37,981 nt of DNA from a virus, in IMG/VR virus record IMGVR_UViG_3300042326_001926, positions 1-37,981 of that record, one strand, 5' to 3'. The notes under the pieces are model-generated. The model was not told the DNA's origin, searched no databases, and was given only the letters and a program-made list of their open reading frames with translations. This document shows, piece after piece, positions 22,201 to 30,907 of this stretch. How positions within the stretch are numbered: the first letter of the stretch is position 1; the number at the start of each line of letters is the position of its first letter. A program made the translations under genes and the position numbers.

Positions 22201-22911
22201 ATGAGCACTAATTACCCATTTGACGATCAATTCCCGTTAACCAACTACCCATATTCCAGTAGATCTTGGGGGTTGAATGTAGATTCTGACACAAAGAAGA
22301 ATTATAATTTTGTTGGATTTAAGCCAAAGTCTAGATTACAGGCTTCGGAACTAAACGAGATTCAAGAAATTTTTGCAATGCAAAATACTCTTAATCTTAA
22401 CATGATTAGAGAATGGTTTAATGAGATCAATGGAACTACTTGCGACGGTCCTGCTTGGAACGGGGCAACACCACTATTTCCTAAGTCTCATCCATCTGGG
22501 GGTACATTCGAAGCCCTGGTTGGTTATACCTACACAGGTACTGGCGGCATAACTTTAACCTTTAATGAAGGATGGTATTTGATTACTCTTGATTCTGGAA
22601 TCAAGCAGTGGATTTATCTAAACAGCGAAAAAAATACAAATATAGTCCCAACATCTACTGTTCAGTATTATTCAGGCCTTTCATTTAGCTCGGATTATAT
22701 CGATTGCACAGAAGATACTAGCCTTCTTGATAATTCTTCTGGTTCACCTAGCCAGTCTATCTGCGGTGCTGATCGTTATCAAATCAATTTCACTACAGCT
22801 GGGATTACTGGTGTAACTGGATTTAACGAAGGTACATTCCAAAAAGTAGTAAAATTCACCTTGACAGGTTCCACATTATCTGTAAGTTATATTAATGGTT
22901 TAACTATTTAA
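22201..22911 (+). CDS. Baseplate/tail protein with fibre-connector-type N terminus
   Basis: The 236-residue protein occupies the gene 9-11 position of T4. The N-terminal segment YNFVGFKPKSRLQASELNEI resembles the 'F-x-P-x-x-x-(L/V)QA-x-E-(L/F)N-x-(I/L)Q' motif at the start of DUF4815-type baseplate and fibre-network proteins of T4-like phages. The rest is Gly/Thr/Ser-rich with beta strands (TGTGGITLTFNEGWYLITLD). No helical trimerisation tail is seen. The exact T4 counterpart is unclear. It follows gp8 by one base and has no Shine-Dalgarno sequence. Confidence 0.55.
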   Translation: MSTNYPFDDQFPLTNYPYSSRSWGLNVDSDTKKNYNFVGFKPKSRLQASELNEIQEIFAMQNTLNLNMIREWFNEINGTTCDGPAWNGATPLFPKSHPSGGTFEALVGYTYTGTGGITLTFNEGWYLITLDSGIKQWIYLNSEKNTNIVPTSTVQYYSGLSFSSDYIDCTEDTSLLDNSSGSPSQSICGADRYQINFTTAGITGVTGFNEGTFQKVVKFTLTGSTLSVSYINGLTI

Positions 22912-22925
22912 AATAGGAATATTTT

Positions 22926-23549
22926 ATGATGAAGAAAAAGCCTTGCGGTTGCGGAAACAGTAATCCTAAAAAAATAGAAAAAATAGAAAAAAAAGAAATA
23001 ATCAGAGAAGAAAAAAATTTTTCTGAAACTCCTTTAACTCACGGAAATTCTATTATGAGAGGTATTAGCATGGTTCAAAGCTATGCGATATCTTTAATTT
23101 CTCGCGGAATATCTGCAAAAAAGGTAGAACCCACAACAAAAAAACTTAGATCATTGAGTTGTTTTGGAAATAAAGACGATGGTGGTGATTTGCCCCCATG
23201 CTCCCATTTAATTAAATCTGAAACTGAAGGTAAATTTTATTGTGGTGCTTGCGGATGCGGGGATAAAAAAACCACATGGTTAAATGGAAAAGATACAGAA
23301 TATAGCAAATTAGATTATCCAATTTTAACTTGTCCAATAACAATGCCAGGTTTTAATAATTATTCTCCTAGTACTCCAGACGAATGGAAAGAACCTATTA
23401 CTAGAAAAAAATATATTGAAACCATGAGAATGGCTGATGTAACTAAAGTTGATATTTCAATAAATGAAATACCGCTATCTGTTTTAGAAATATTACAAAA
23501 GATGCAACAGAATAGCGATGAAAAAAATAATGGCCAACAAGATGCATAA
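22926..23549 (+). CDS. Cysteine-rich, probably zinc-binding protein, unknown function
   Basis: The 207-residue protein begins MMKKKPCGCGNSNPKK and has a second Cys group: CFGNKDDGGDLPPCSHL, then FYCGACGCGDKKTTWL and LDYPILTCPITMPGF. This is likely a treble-clef or iron-sulphur-like site made from about eight cysteines. The middle has a hydrophobic helix (IMRGISMVQSYAISLISRGI). The ribosome binding site AGGAA is 9 nt before the first of two adjacent ATG codons. It lies where T4 has fibritin (wac), but is not like it. No function assigned. Confidence 0.65.
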   Translation: MMKKKPCGCGNSNPKKIEKIEKKEIIREEKNFSETPLTHGNSIMRGISMVQSYAISLISRGISAKKVEPTTKKLRSLSCFGNKDDGGDLPPCSHLIKSETEGKFYCGACGCGDKKTTWLNGKDTEYSKLDYPILTCPITMPGFNNYSPSTPDEWKEPITRKKYIETMRMADVTKVDISINEIPLSVLEILQKMQQNSDEKNNGQQDA

Positions 23550-23552
23550 ATA
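23545..23552 (+). promoter_or_regulatory. Late promoter-like octamer CATAAATA before gp13
   Basis: CATAAATA overlaps the stop codon of the upstream gene and ends 6 nt before ATG 23559. There is no Shine-Dalgarno sequence. It fits NATAAATA; a leaderless or one-base-leader mRNA is predicted. Confidence 0.6.
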
Positions 23553-23558
23553 ATCTAA

Positions 23559-24362
23559 ATGGCCAAACCAAATTCAAAAGAATCACTTATTGAATACACT
23601 TTTAGGAAGCTCGGAGCACCTGTAGTCGAAATAAATGTCGATTATCAGCAAGCATTAGATCGTCTTGATGATGCTCTAGAATTCTTTTCAGAGCGTCATT
23701 TTGATGGCGTAGAAAAAGCATATTTTTCATATCAATTAACAGATACTGATATAACCAATAAGTATATTAATACAAATAATTTTGGTCCAATTGTAGGTGC
23801 TTCTGGTGGAAATCCAAACGGATATGATGTTTTATCAATAATTAGAGTTTTCCCTTTCGGGACATTGAATACGAATGAACTTTTTGATGTCAGATATCAA
23901 TTAGCTTTAAATGATGTGTATGGTATTAATACCAATCTAGGATTTGTAAATTCTACTCCTATTGCAAATTTTGATCTTACTAAACGGTACATTCGTCTTA
24001 TTGAGATGATGTTCGATCCAGAAAGAACAATTCGTTTTAATAAAGTAACAAATAAACTTTATATTGAAACTGATTGGACTGCTTTAAAGGCTGGTACTTA
24101 CATAGCAGTAGAAGCTTATGTAAATTTAAATCCAGATTTATATCCAGAAATTTACAATGATAGGATGTTAAAAAAGTATTTTACTGCTCTGGTCAAGAAG
24201 CAATGGGGACAAAATTTATCTAAGTTTGATGGTGTTGCTCTTCCAGGTGGAGTTCAATTGAGAGGCGGAACAATATTAACAGAAGCAGAAAGAGAAATAC
24301 AGCTTTTGGAAGATCAGATTATTTCTGCGTATGAACTTCCACCAGATATGATGACGGGTTAA
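23559..24362 (+). CDS. 13: Neck protein gp13
   Basis: The 267-residue protein (T4 309) matches gp13, the neck ring joined to the portal. Conserved blocks: LIEYTFRKLGAPVVEINVD, then QALDRLDDALEFFSERHFDG; strands around DVLSIIRVFPFG; and the C-terminal helices DRMLKKYFTALVKKQWGQNL and GGVQLRGGTILTEAEREIQ. It is followed at 1 nt by gp14, its partner, in the T4 order. Confidence 0.93.
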   Translation: MAKPNSKESLIEYTFRKLGAPVVEINVDYQQALDRLDDALEFFSERHFDGVEKAYFSYQLTDTDITNKYINTNNFGPIVGASGGNPNGYDVLSIIRVFPFGTLNTNELFDVRYQLALNDVYGINTNLGFVNSTPIANFDLTKRYIRLIEMMFDPERTIRFNKVTNKLYIETDWTALKAGTYIAVEAYVNLNPDLYPEIYNDRMLKKYFTALVKKQWGQNLSKFDGVALPGGVQLRGGTILTEAEREIQLLEDQIISAYELPPDMMTG

Positions 24363-24363
24363 T

Positions 24364-25302
24364 ATGGCGTTAAATCCATACTTTAGATTTCAATCAACAG
24401 AACAAGATGTTGCCGAAACAAACATCATTGAAATTATTCGTATGATGGGAAAGAATGTATATTACATTCCAAGAGAAAATGTTCAGCTTGATAGATTATT
24501 CGGTGAAGATCCTCTAACTAAATTCACAAAAGCCTATCAAATTGAGATGTATGTTGCGTCTGTATCTGGATTTCAAGGAGCGGATGTTGTCACTAAATTT
24601 GGCCTTGAAATCAAGGATACTTTAAATTTAATTGTAAGTAAAAAAAGATTTACTAAAGAAGTAACAGAAAAAAATCAAACGATTATTCGTCCTAGGGAAG
24701 GAGATATAATCTATTTTCCTTTATCAAAGACTATGTTTGAAATTAATTTTGTTGAGCATGAATTGCCATTCTATCAATTGGATAAAAATTATGTGTTTAC
24801 ATTATCATGCGAAACATTTGCATATTCTATGGAAAAATTTGAAACTGGTACACAGGAAGTGGATGCTATTACAAATTTCAAGCAAACTATATACAATTTC
24901 TTGATTGGTGCTACAGCCAATGGCTTCACATCTGCATTCAATCAGACAATTCGCGGAGAAAAGGTCTTTGTACCAGGAACTATATCAGGTACAACATCTT
25001 TCTTCAGAATATTGGATTTGGATCTTTCTGGAAAGACTCTAACAGCAGAGTTGCTATCTCTAGACGGAATAACATTCTCCAATCCAACGCAACTTACAAG
25101 TTCAGTTTCCGGTGTTACATTTGAAATCAAGAGCTATAGCAGCAATAACTCGTATGGAACAATTAATACTGTTCTTCAAGATAATGCTGGTGAAGTACCA
25201 CCATTTGATTATCAGCGTGGATTTACTGGATCTGGTAGCAAGTATGAAGATCCTATAATTAATTTCACGGATGTAGATCCTTTCTCAGAAGGTAATTACT
25301 AA
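24364..25302 (+). CDS. 14: Neck protein gp14
   Basis: The 312-residue protein (T4 256) has the gp14 pattern: LNPYFRF near the start, NIIEIIRMMGKNVYYIPRE, LFGEDPLTKFTKAYQIEMYV, and GFQGADVVTKFGLEIKDTLN. The conserved segment IRPREGDIIYFPLSKTMFEI and the strand KNYVFTLSCETFAYSMEKFE follow. The C-terminal 120 residues look like an inserted or added beta domain relative to T4, ending SEGNY. gp14 forms the neck ring to which the tail docks. Confidence 0.93.
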   Translation: MALNPYFRFQSTEQDVAETNIIEIIRMMGKNVYYIPRENVQLDRLFGEDPLTKFTKAYQIEMYVASVSGFQGADVVTKFGLEIKDTLNLIVSKKRFTKEVTEKNQTIIRPREGDIIYFPLSKTMFEINFVEHELPFYQLDKNYVFTLSCETFAYSMEKFETGTQEVDAITNFKQTIYNFLIGATANGFTSAFNQTIRGEKVFVPGTISGTTSFFRILDLDLSGKTLTAELLSLDGITFSNPTQLTSSVSGVTFEIKSYSSNNSYGTINTVLQDNAGEVPPFDYQRGFTGSGSKYEDPIINFTDVDPFSEGNY

Positions 25303-26393
25303 TGTTTAACGCATTTAATAATCAATCTATAAGAAAATTAGTTGTAGCATTTGGTTCTTTATTTGATGAGATCTATGTTATAAGAAAAAATAATACAACA
25401 AATGTTGAAGAAAAATATAAGGTTCCTATTACTTTTTCTTCAAAGGAAAAGTTCTTGAGAAGATTAGAATCAACATCTTCTATTTCAGAAGGTGTAAAAA
25501 CGCAGATAAATTTACCTTATATAAGTTTTGATATTGGTGGAATTGCTTATGATAGCAACAGAAAAAGAAACAAGCTTAGAGTAGCTTCAACTTCAGAAAC
25601 AAACGAAGAAACTGGAGAAACAACCACATATAAAACATTTGCAGAAACACCAGTTTCTATAGGTTTAAATTTATTCTTTTACACAAGAAATTTGGATGAA
25701 CTTTTTCAGATAATAGAACAAGTTACTGCATATTTCAATCCAGAATTTAATATTAGATTGAATTTTAATGAAATTCATAAGAATATAAATGTACCAATAT
25801 CAATGAGGGATGTTAGAATATCTGATGATCATGAAGGGGCTTTAAATTCCAGAAGAACAATAATTGGAACCATAAATTTTGTGGCTTCAAGCTATTTGTT
25901 TGGGGAAATAAAATCTGGATCTTCTATTTCCACTTTTACTTTCAATATCGATGAAGATCCAGATGATACAGCATATGCGGCTTTATTAAATTCTCAAACA
26001 TCTAATATAATTTTAAATCCTGATTATTTAAATCAGACTTATAATTTAACAGGAACTTCAGATCCCACATTCATAAGTAAATTTACTTGGACTGAAAATA
26101 ATGTAACTGAAGATTTTACAAAAATTTTACTTTATGATGCTGTTACTAATGAATCCATAGGTTCTATCAAAATTCTAGCCAATACTTTGACTTTAAATCA
26201 AACTGATGTTGGGTATTTTACTAAACAATTAGCACTTGCAGTAAATGAAGATCCATATGATACTGTTCCATGTGTTATTCCTGGTATTGTTTTAATAGAT
26301 TATCAAAAACCAAAATATTATTTTAAGATTTCTAATGGACAAGTAAGCACAACTTTCCCGGCAAAAATAAATACTATATCTGTTTGTACTTGA
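25302..26393 (+). CDS. 15: Tail completion and sheath stabiliser protein gp15
   Basis: The 363-residue protein aligns with T4 gp15 (272 aa), the ring that ends the tail at the head side. Shared blocks: MFNAFNNQSIRKLVVAFGSL, KVPITFSSKEKFLRRLES, LPYISFDIGGIAYD, and FFYTRNLDELFQIIEQVTAY followed by FNPEFN, then RRTIIGTINFVASSYLFGEI. The last 150 or so residues have no T4 equivalent and look like a separate beta domain (TWTENNVTEDFTKILLYDAV). It overlaps gp14 by one base. Confidence 0.9.
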   Translation: MFNAFNNQSIRKLVVAFGSLFDEIYVIRKNNTTNVEEKYKVPITFSSKEKFLRRLESTSSISEGVKTQINLPYISFDIGGIAYDSNRKRNKLRVASTSETNEETGETTTYKTFAETPVSIGLNLFFYTRNLDELFQIIEQVTAYFNPEFNIRLNFNEIHKNINVPISMRDVRISDDHEGALNSRRTIIGTINFVASSYLFGEIKSGSSISTFTFNIDEDPDDTAYAALLNSQTSNIILNPDYLNQTYNLTGTSDPTFISKFTWTENNVTEDFTKILLYDAVTNESIGSIKILANTLTLNQTDVGYFTKQLALAVNEDPYDTVPCVIPGIVLIDYQKPKYYFKISNGQVSTTFPAKINTISVCT

Positions 26394-26395
26394 TT

Positions 26396-26812
26396 ATGAA
26401 TGAACTAAATGAATTTTTTAATATAAAACCTACAGAAAACGCTAGCAAAGAAATTCAAGAAATCCCAGAAAAGGATTTTGAATATGCCAAGCGTAATATG
26501 TACGACATCATTGAGAAGTCAAAGCTTGCTCTTGAGGGTATTATGAAGGTTGCCACTGAAGGCGATTCTCCAAGAGCATATGAGGTAGTAACTCAAATGC
26601 TGAAAACCATGTCAGAGATCAACAAAGATCTTATAGATCTTGAGAAGATAAAGAACGAAGCAAATAAGACTACTATAAAAACAACGAATAATAATTCATT
26701 CTTCATAGGCTCTACTAGTGATTTACAGGATCTAATCAATCCTGAAAGAAGCAAGAATAAAGCTATAGAAATGATTGATGCGAAGGTGGTAGAGGATGTC
26801 AAGGAAGTTTAA
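26396..26812 (+). CDS. 16: Small terminase subunit gp16
   Basis: The start is ATG 26396 (MNELNEFF), just past the gp15 stop; an in-frame ATG at 26384 overlaps gp15. The 138-residue protein (T4 164) has a central helical pair (YAKRNMYDIIEKSKLALEGI, then SPRAYEVVTQMLKTMSEINK) that is the typical small-terminase oligomerisation core. It also has a C-terminal FIGSTSDLQDLI segment, as in gp16 of T4-like phages. It recognises or regulates packaging with gp17, which it overlaps by 17 nt. Confidence 0.9.
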   Translation: MNELNEFFNIKPTENASKEIQEIPEKDFEYAKRNMYDIIEKSKLALEGIMKVATEGDSPRAYEVVTQMLKTMSEINKDLIDLEKIKNEANKTTIKTTNNNSFFIGSTSDLQDLINPERSKNKAIEMIDAKVVEDVKEV

Positions 26813-28439
26813 GGGTTACTTAGGTAATCCAAATCTAAAAGAAGCTGGAGTAAAAATTGACTTTACCGAAGAACAAATTCGGGAATATGTTCGTTGCTCC
26901 CAAGATCCCATTTATTTTATTAAGAAATATGTCAAGGTAGTCTCTCTTGATAAGGGCCTTGTTCCTTTTGATTTATACGATTATCAAGAGGATATGATCA
27001 AAAAGATGCATGACAATCGTTACATTATTGCCAAACTACCTCGTCAGTCTGGTAAGAGCACAACGATTGTTGCATTCATTCTTCACTACATTCTTTTTAA
27101 CCAGAGCATGAGCGTTGGTATTCTGGCCAACAAGATGAATACGGCTAGAGAAATTCTTGGCCGTCTTCGTCTGGCCTATGAATATCTTCCAAAGTGGCTT
27201 CAGCAAGGTATCATCGAATGGAACAAAACATCCATTCAGCTAGAGAATGGCTCAAAGGTCATGGCATCTGCCACATCATCATCGGCAGTTCGTGGTGGAT
27301 CATTCAACCTCATCTTCTTGGACGAATTTGCCCATGTCTCTCAAAACATAGCAGAAGAGTTCTTCAGTTCAGTTTACCCTACAATTACCTCCGGTCAAAC
27401 AACGAAGGTATTCATGGTATCTACTCCAAACGGACTCAACATGTTCTATTCCTTCTGGAAGGGGGCTACAAGGAAGCAGGGAGAGGAGGGCAAGAACGAG
27501 TACATACCAATAGAGGTGTCTTGGAGACAGGTTCCTAAGTACGCTGGTGGGCCTCTGCGCGACGAGCAATGGAAGCAGCAGATGATTGCCCAGACCAGCG
27601 AACAACAGTTTGAGCAGGAGTTTGAATGTTCATTCCTTGGTTCGTCAAATACTCTCATCAGTGCCAGCAAGCTAAATTTGCTTCAGTTTGATAAACCAAT
27701 AGCAAAGGAGCCAGGAGGTCTTTACATCTACGACGAGCCAGTTGAAGGCCATGCCTACTTCATCATGGTCGATGTCGCCAGAGGTCAGGGAAGAGACTAT
27801 ACGGCTATGGTGGTGGTTGATTCCACAGAAAAGCCTCATAAGGTCGTGGCAAGGTATAGAAATAATCTTATATCTCCATTTGATGTTCCGCCGGAACTTT
27901 ACAATTTGGCAATAAAATACAATAACGCACACTTACTTATTGAAGTAAACGATATCGGAGGTCAGATTGCCGATGCCATGCACGAAGATTATGAGTATGA
28001 AAATATCATTCAGACTCAGATGATGGGCCGTGCAGGACAAAAAGTAACCTTGGGATTCGGTCGCGGAACAAAACAAAGAGGCGTAAGAACCAGCTCTGCG
28101 GTCAAAAAACTAGGTTGTGCGGTTTTAAAAAATTTAATTGAGCAAGACAGGCTCTTGGTCAGAGATTTTGATATTATTCAAGAATTGATGACATTTGTTT
28201 CAAAACACCAGACCCATTGTGCAGATGATGGCTATACGGACGATTTGGTTATGTGTTTGGTTCTTTTTGGATGGCTAACTCGTCAGGGTTACTTCGAAGA
28301 GATTATTGACCTACAGAAAAAGAAAATCATAAATAAAAGCGAGCAGGAGGAAGAAGAAAATACTACCTTTTTTGTTGGTCCAGACAAATTAGACAATGTA
28401 TTCAAAGATTCAGACACCCTTTGGTTCACGCAGGAATAA
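26796..28439 (+). CDS. 17: Large terminase gp17 (ATPase and nuclease)
   Basis: gp17 pumps DNA into the prohead and cuts it. The 547-residue protein (T4 610) has the adenine-binding YDYQEDMIKKMHDNRYIIAK region and Walker A RQSGKST at 83-89. Walker B is LIFLDE (Asp176-Glu177), with coupling motif ST-PNG at 209-213. The RNase H-like nuclease domain includes VDVARGQGRDYTAM (Asp326), EVNDIGGQIAD near 383-393, and TDDLVMCLVLFGW. Codons in the middle of the gene are less AT-rich than at its ends. The ribosome binding site AAGGTGG is within gp16. Confidence 0.96.
   Translation: MSRKFKGYLGNPNLKEAGVKIDFTEEQIREYVRCSQDPIYFIKKYVKVVSLDKGLVPFDLYDYQEDMIKKMHDNRYIIAKLPRQSGKSTTIVAFILHYILFNQSMSVGILANKMNTAREILGRLRLAYEYLPKWLQQGIIEWNKTSIQLENGSKVMASATSSSAVRGGSFNLIFLDEFAHVSQNIAEEFFSSVYPTITSGQTTKVFMVSTPNGLNMFYSFWKGATRKQGEEGKNEYIPIEVSWRQVPKYAGGPLRDEQWKQQMIAQTSEQQFEQEFECSFLGSSNTLISASKLNLLQFDKPIAKEPGGLYIYDEPVEGHAYFIMVDVARGQGRDYTAMVVVDSTEKPHKVVARYRNNLISPFDVPPELYNLAIKYNNAHLLIEVNDIGGQIADAMHEDYEYENIIQTQMMGRAGQKVTLGFGRGTKQRGVRTSSAVKKLGCAVLKNLIEQDRLLVRDFDIIQELMTFVSKHQTHCADDGYTDDLVMCLVLFGWLTRQGYFEEIIDLQKKKIINKSEQEEEENTTFFVGPDKLDNVFKDSDTLWFTQE
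28328..28335 (+). promoter_or_regulatory. Possible late promoter octamer CATAAATA upstream of the sheath gene
   Basis: CATAAATA lies inside the 3' part of gp17, 107 nt before the first sheath gene. It matches NATAAATA and could give sheath mRNA an extra start with a leader of about 100 nt, but a chance match in AT-rich coding DNA is possible. Confidence 0.25.
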
Positions 28440-28442
28440 AAT

Positions 28443-29621
28443 ATGCCACAAATTAACATTACAGAAAATTCACCAAATTTATCAGGCGCAGTACAATCAC
28501 AGGGATCTTCCCATGTTTCTGTTTTTATGTGTGGTGCTTCTTTCATGCAAAAATTGACTGAAGGGGATTCTCCAGTACCAGCATATAAACAATATAACTC
28601 TCCACAAGAACTAATTGCCGAATTTGATTCTGCGGTTCTTGCAGGAACTTCAAGCGGATTTTCTTCCAGTCCTATTGAAAAAGGATTTACTGGTGGTTCT
28701 ACACTTGATAGAGAACTGCATTCAGCTTTAAATTATCTTGAATATGGTGGAATTTTAATTGCAGCAACTGGTGCTACCTCACTTGCTGCATCAAATATTA
28801 AGATTGATTCTAGTTTCTATGAGAGAAAAGATAAATTTAACGAAGTAGTTAATTTAGTAAATCTATTTGAAGATGTCATTGGAATTGTTGGATCTTCATT
28901 TGAATTTCATAATGGAACTACTGGATTATATCCAATAGATTTTTCAAGTTCTGGATTTTTTGGCCTTACTGCTATTACTGGCGTAAGCGGATCTACCTTC
29001 GACAATAATATTTTCTCTGTAATTGGTAGAAAAGAAAGAGCAAGACTTTATGGTGGAGAAACCGCAAATATTCCAATTTTGATGGTATCTGACGCTGCTG
29101 GTTGCCTTGCTAGAACTGATAGCAGTTTCTTCCCTTGGTATGCTCCAGCAGGAACTATTAGAGGCGAAGTCAATACCATTACCAAGCTTTATCCATCAAT
29201 AGACGATACTGATATTACAAATTTACAAGGTCAGTTTGTAAATGCATTTAATAATGTTCTTGGTATCGATGGAATTTATCTACTAGGTGATAAAACATGT
29301 GAACTTACTGTTGCAAATAAACAACAAATAGGTATTACTAGACTTATAAACTATGTCAATAGACAAATAAAGCCAATCGTAGCAGAAGCATTATTTGAAT
29401 TAAATGATGCTGAAACAAGATCAAAGATTACTGCTGCTCTAACTTCTATTATGGAATTTATCAAGTCTGGTAGAGGCGTTTCAAGCTATGTAATAGTTTG
29501 CGACGATACAAATAATCCTGTTTCTGTGCAAGAAGCTAGGCAGATTGTAGTCGATCTATCGTTCAAGCCAGTATTCTCAATAAATCAAGTTTCGTTCAGA
29601 TTTGTAATTAATCAATCTTAA
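28443..29621 (+). CDS. 18: Tail sheath protein gp18 (first paralogue)
   Basis: The 392-residue protein is the contractile sheath subunit. The core strand/helix ILMVSDAAGCLARTDSSFFP, then WYAPAGTIRGEV, is the 'D-x-AG-x-x-AR-x-D-x-x-x-x-PW-x-APAG-x-x-RG' sheath signature. The C-terminal domain runs RLINYVNRQIKPIVAEALFE, FELNDAETRSKI, then the insertion strand FSINQVSFRFVINQS, which links neighbouring subunits. T4 gp18 is 659 aa; the outer protruding domains are reduced here. An AGGA ribosome binding site precedes the ATG. A second sheath-like gene follows directly. Confidence 0.93.
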   Translation: MPQINITENSPNLSGAVQSQGSSHVSVFMCGASFMQKLTEGDSPVPAYKQYNSPQELIAEFDSAVLAGTSSGFSSSPIEKGFTGGSTLDRELHSALNYLEYGGILIAATGATSLAASNIKIDSSFYERKDKFNEVVNLVNLFEDVIGIVGSSFEFHNGTTGLYPIDFSSSGFFGLTAITGVSGSTFDNNIFSVIGRKERARLYGGETANIPILMVSDAAGCLARTDSSFFPWYAPAGTIRGEVNTITKLYPSIDDTDITNLQGQFVNAFNNVLGIDGIYLLGDKTCELTVANKQQIGITRLINYVNRQIKPIVAEALFELNDAETRSKITAALTSIMEFIKSGRGVSSYVIVCDDTNNPVSVQEARQIVVDLSFKPVFSINQVSFRFVINQS

Positions 29622-30904
29622 TGGATGATTTAACATTTAATTTTGAAGTAATAGAATCTAAAAAGGACATAGACATTGGAATATTGATCTATGATTCCAC
29701 ATATATTAATTTTCTAAAACTTCAAAATGAAAAATATTACAAAATAGATTCGCAAACAAAATTAACAGACTTAATTAAAAATGGAGATTATACTCAAATC
29801 TCCTCATCAATTACTACATTTGAAGATTTTATCGAATTAGTAACTTCTACCTCTGGACCATTACCACAGCTTTATCAGATAGCTAGAAAAGTAAATTTTT
29901 ATAATAATTTTTTAGTTGATTGTTCTCATTACAATTTTAATATAATTTTAGTCAATTGTTCTTCTAATGAAATACCATCAATAAAAACTGCTTTTAGTGA
30001 AAATAAAATAAAAGCATTTTCTTATGATCCTTTAAGATTGACAATAACAACAGAATTAAAAACATTTATAAAGGATAAAAAAACTCCAATTATTTTTAAT
30101 TGTTTAAATTCATCTAATAGATTGCTTGAAGATGGTTATATAACATCAAATCAGATAATAAATTCAATATCAATTAATAATTTAAATCTTAGAAACTTCA
30201 ATGATGAAGATTTTCAAATTTTAACATATTCAATAGCAGGACTAAAAAATAAATTTTGGTATTATAGATCTGACAATGTTATTAGTGATAAAAAATTAAT
30301 TCCAATACCGTTAATTTCTGATGCTATTGGTTGTTTTTCTAGAAGTTTAAATAGTATTCCTTGGCTACCACCAGCTGGTTATGTTCGTGGTAAAATACTC
30401 AATCAGGATTTTGAAGCTATTGAAAATCCTACAACTGCAACCTCTCCAAAAGAAGGAATCGTTCCTTCGACACCATCCAATCTAAATGATCTTGAATCAA
30501 TTTATGATAAAGGTATAAATTTACCAATTGAAATATTTGGTGCTGATAATATTAAATCTTTCTATATCAATAGCGATGTTTCTGGTTATACTGGAACAAT
30601 TTTTCCGCTAAAACAATCAATTTCTTATTCTAATTTAATTTTTGATGTGGTTAGCAATATTCAATATGTGTTAAATAGTTCATTATTTGACTTTAATGAC
30701 GAGGCAACTAGAAATTTAATAAAAATTAGAATAGAGCAATATCTTCAATTCACTAAGGCTAATTCAGGAATAGATGATTTTGTTGTAATTTGCGACTCTT
30801 CAAATAATAATGAAACTGACTATATCAATAGAAGAGTAAATGTAGATGTGTCAATAAAGCCATCACAAAGTATAAATTTTGTTGAATTGAGCTTTACTAC
30901 ATAA
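29621..30904 (+). CDS. Second, divergent tail sheath-like protein
   Basis: This 427-residue protein is a paralogue of the preceding sheath: PLISDAIGCFSRSLNSIPWL, then PPAGYVRGKI, matches the same core. The C terminus SSLFDFNDEATRNLIKIRIE and DDFVVICDSSNNN, then SIKPSQSINFVELSFTT, follows the same plan as gp18 here (FELNDAETRSKI, SYVIVCDDTNN, FSINQVSFRF). The N-terminal 200 residues differ strongly and are Asn/Ile/Lys-rich. It starts on the gp18 stop (TAATG), so the two are coupled. It could mix with gp18 in the sheath, form a special ring (baseplate- or neck-proximal), or be a minor variant. Confidence 0.8.
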   Translation: MDDLTFNFEVIESKKDIDIGILIYDSTYINFLKLQNEKYYKIDSQTKLTDLIKNGDYTQISSSITTFEDFIELVTSTSGPLPQLYQIARKVNFYNNFLVDCSHYNFNIILVNCSSNEIPSIKTAFSENKIKAFSYDPLRLTITTELKTFIKDKKTPIIFNCLNSSNRLLEDGYITSNQIINSISINNLNLRNFNDEDFQILTYSIAGLKNKFWYYRSDNVISDKKLIPIPLISDAIGCFSRSLNSIPWLPPAGYVRGKILNQDFEAIENPTTATSPKEGIVPSTPSNLNDLESIYDKGINLPIEIFGADNIKSFYINSDVSGYTGTIFPLKQSISYSNLIFDVVSNIQYVLNSSLFDFNDEATRNLIKIRIEQYLQFTKANSGIDDFVVICDSSNNNETDYINRRVNVDVSIKPSQSINFVELSFTT

Positions 30905-30907
30905 TAC

